A stretch of 13,802 nt of DNA from Candidatus Iainarchaeum sp. (GTDB lineage: Archaea; Iainarchaeota; Iainarchaeia; Iainarchaeales; JAAZKV01), in the NCBI GenBank assembly GCA_018651445.1, contig JABIDZ010000077.1, positions 1 to 13,802 on the forward strand. Reading direction: 5' to 3'. The notes below the pieces were generated by a model. The model worked only from the letters and a program-made list of their open reading frames with translations, had not been told where the DNA came from and did no database searches. Shown one piece after another: positions 12,558 to 13,802 of this stretch. The position numbers and the translations under genes were made by a program. Every line of letters starts with the position of its first letter. Position 1 is the first letter of the stretch.

Positions 12558-13802
12558 TTAAATTATCCGATTCAAAACAAATTCTGGCGTGAATTCTTCA
12601 AAGTCACCGTATTCTTGCCCGGTTCCAACATAAAGAATTGGTTTTTTTAGTCGATATAAGAGTGAAATAGTTGTTCCGCCTTTTGCGTCAGTATCAATTT
12701 TTGTTAGAATAAAACCATCTATTCCAAGTGCGTTATCAAATTCGTTTGCCATGTCAAGTAGTCCTTGTCCAGTATATGCTTCTCCAACATAAATCTTAAA
12801 GCTAGTTCCAAGAACTCTCTCAATTTTCTTTAATTCTTCCATCAAATTCTTGTTAGTTTCTTGTCGACCCGCAGTATCAATTAGAACTACGTCTGCGTTA
12901 CTTGCTTTTGCACTTTGTAATGCGTCAAATGCAACTGCTGCAGGGTCTGCACCATATTGTTGTTTAATAATTTTTACGTTTAGGTTGTCTGCGTGTATTT
13001 GTAATTGGTCTATTGCGCCTGCACGAAAAGTATCGCCTGCAGCCCAAACACATGTTAGTCCCTTGTCTTGGAATAATTTGGTTAGCTTTGCCATTGAAGT
13101 GGTTTTTCCCGCACCATTAGGTCCTAGCATCAAAATTTTATATGGTTTCTTTGAATTCTTAATTTCTTCTAGTAAATCAATCTTTTTGGTTTCCATCATT
13201 TCGGTTAAAATTTCTTTGATTAGGTTTTGTAATATTTCATCAATGTTTTTTGAAGAAACTTTTTGTCCAACAAGACGCGCTTTTATTTTTTCAACGATTT
13301 CGTGTGCGGCATCTTGTTCAACATCGCCTTCAATTAAACTAAGTTCTAATTCAAATAATAATTCGGTAACATCACTCGCTTTTATTTCTACTTTTCCAGA
13401 AAATAAGCCTTTAATCTTTCCACTAGTTCCAATTTTTGCTTTTAATTCTCGCTTGTCTTCGCTAACCTTTTTAATTTCAATATCTCTTGGTTTTTCAACG
13501 ACAACGTCTTCTATTTCTTCCGCTTCGGGAGTATCTTCGTCATCTTCTATTTCTTCAATTAATTCTTCTTTTTTCTTTTCAACAGCCTTTGCCGTTTCTT
13601 CGTCGCTAGTTTCGTTAACATCTTCTTTAAACTCTTCAAGTTCTTCTTCCATTTCTTTTCTTAGCTTTTCAATTTCTTGTTGTTCTTTTTCACTAACGAC
13701 AGTTTCGTTTGTCGAAGTAATCTCGTTTGTAATGTCTTGAGCAACAGGTTGCTCAATTTCTGCAACGGTTTTTTTTGCTTGTTTGACAACGGCTTCTTCC
13801 AT
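12558..13802 (-). CDS. ftsY: Signal recognition particle receptor FtsY
   Basis: This SRP receptor GTPase docks SRP-ribosome complexes at the membrane. The 414 visible residues start with an ATG that is the last codon in the window, so the gene may extend further. Residues 1-110 are a Glu-rich, coiled-coil-like acidic domain (EKLRKEMEEELEEFKED). The N domain lies at about 115-215. The G domain follows with GPNGAGKTT (227-235), DTFRAGAIDQL (257-267), DTAGR (309-313), TKID (367-370) and AKGGTT (373-378). The end, YVGTGQEYGDFEEF, is typical. The gene is convergent with htpX. Membrane attachment is probably through the acidic part, as no transmembrane segment is visible. Confidence 0.94.
   Translation of the reverse strand: MEEAVVKQAKKTVAEIEQPVAQDITNEITSTNETVVSEKEQQEIEKLRKEMEEELEEFKEDVNETSDEETAKAVEKKKEELIEEIEDDEDTPEAEEIEDVVVEKPRDIEIKKVSEDKRELKAKIGTSGKIKGLFSGKVEIKASDVTELLFELELSLIEGDVEQDAAHEIVEKIKARLVGQKVSSKNIDEILQNLIKEILTEMMETKKIDLLEEIKNSKKPYKILMLGPNGAGKTTSMAKLTKLFQDKGLTCVWAAGDTFRAGAIDQLQIHADNLNVKIIKQQYGADPAAVAFDALQSAKASNADVVLIDTAGRQETNKNLMEELKKIERVLGTSFKIYVGEAYTGQGLLDMANEFDNALGIDGFILTKIDTDAKGGTTISLLYRLKKPILYVGTGQEYGDFEEFTPEFVLNRII

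Noticed and set aside
12850..13740. A long serine-rich open frame on the plus strand opposite FtsY
   Set aside because: It is the antisense of the Glu/Lys-rich FtsY coding sequence, which has all GTPase motifs. Its Ser runs are the reverse of Glu codons and it has no ribosome site or family motif.
1..13802. CRISPR array, transposon or integrated phage
   Set aside because: No regularly spaced repeats, transposase or integrase, or terminal inverted repeats with target duplications were seen; the genes are mostly housekeeping.

Overview
The window looks like chromosomal DNA of a small-genome, AT-rich archaeon, most likely an anaerobe and plausibly of the DPANN group (Woesearchaeota/Pacearchaeota-like). 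The archaeal call rests on geranylgeranylglyceryl phosphate synthase (ether lipids), an RPA-type single-strand DNA-binding protein with OB folds and a zinc finger, archaeal-type SRP54 and FtsY, an A24 prepilin peptidase, and TATA-like boxes about 26-34 nt upstream of first genes. Anaerobic life is suggested by a class III ribonucleotide reductase activase. The DPANN assignment is an inference from the small, tightly packed genes and many divergent proteins; it was not tested.

Layout. Positions 1-996 (+): the end of an unknown gene, a 49-residue stand-alone glycyl-radical-type NrdD C-terminus, and a NrdG-like radical SAM activase. Positions 997-2262 (-): two tandem paralogous methyltransferase-like genes, the downstream one interrupted by a single in-frame TGA. 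Positions 2327-3452 (+): a P-loop nucleotide kinase-like protein of UPF0200 type and a dCMP deaminase, overlapping. Positions 3467-5377 (-): a VapB/VapC toxin-antitoxin pair followed 14 bp later by the replication protein RPA; an inverted repeat overlaps the TATA box of this set. Positions 5557-6973 (+): GGGP synthase and two small, very basic unknown proteins. Positions 6991-8736 (-): an NAD-dependent epimerase and a prepilin peptidase. Positions 8783-10919 (-): SRP54 and a divergent kinase-fold protein that ends just after its metal-binding Asp. Positions 11004-12533 (+): LemA and the membrane protease HtpX. Positions 12558-13802 (-): FtsY, reaching the window edge.

Functional themes. Deoxynucleotide supply and DNA replication are represented by the NrdD-like fragment, NrdG, dCMP deaminase and RPA. 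Membrane biogenesis and protein targeting are represented by GGGPS, SRP54, FtsY, prepilin peptidase, LemA and HtpX. SRP54 and its receptor FtsY lie about 2.4 kb apart but in separate transcription units.

Translation signals fall into two classes. Genes inside transcription units mostly carry an AGGTGA-type Shine-Dalgarno, often overlapping the previous stop codon. Several first genes lack a clear one and have a TATA-like box close to the start, suggesting leaderless or short-leader mRNAs. No rRNA, tRNA, CRISPR array, transposase or insertion sequence was recognised, and no gap between genes exceeds 300 bases.
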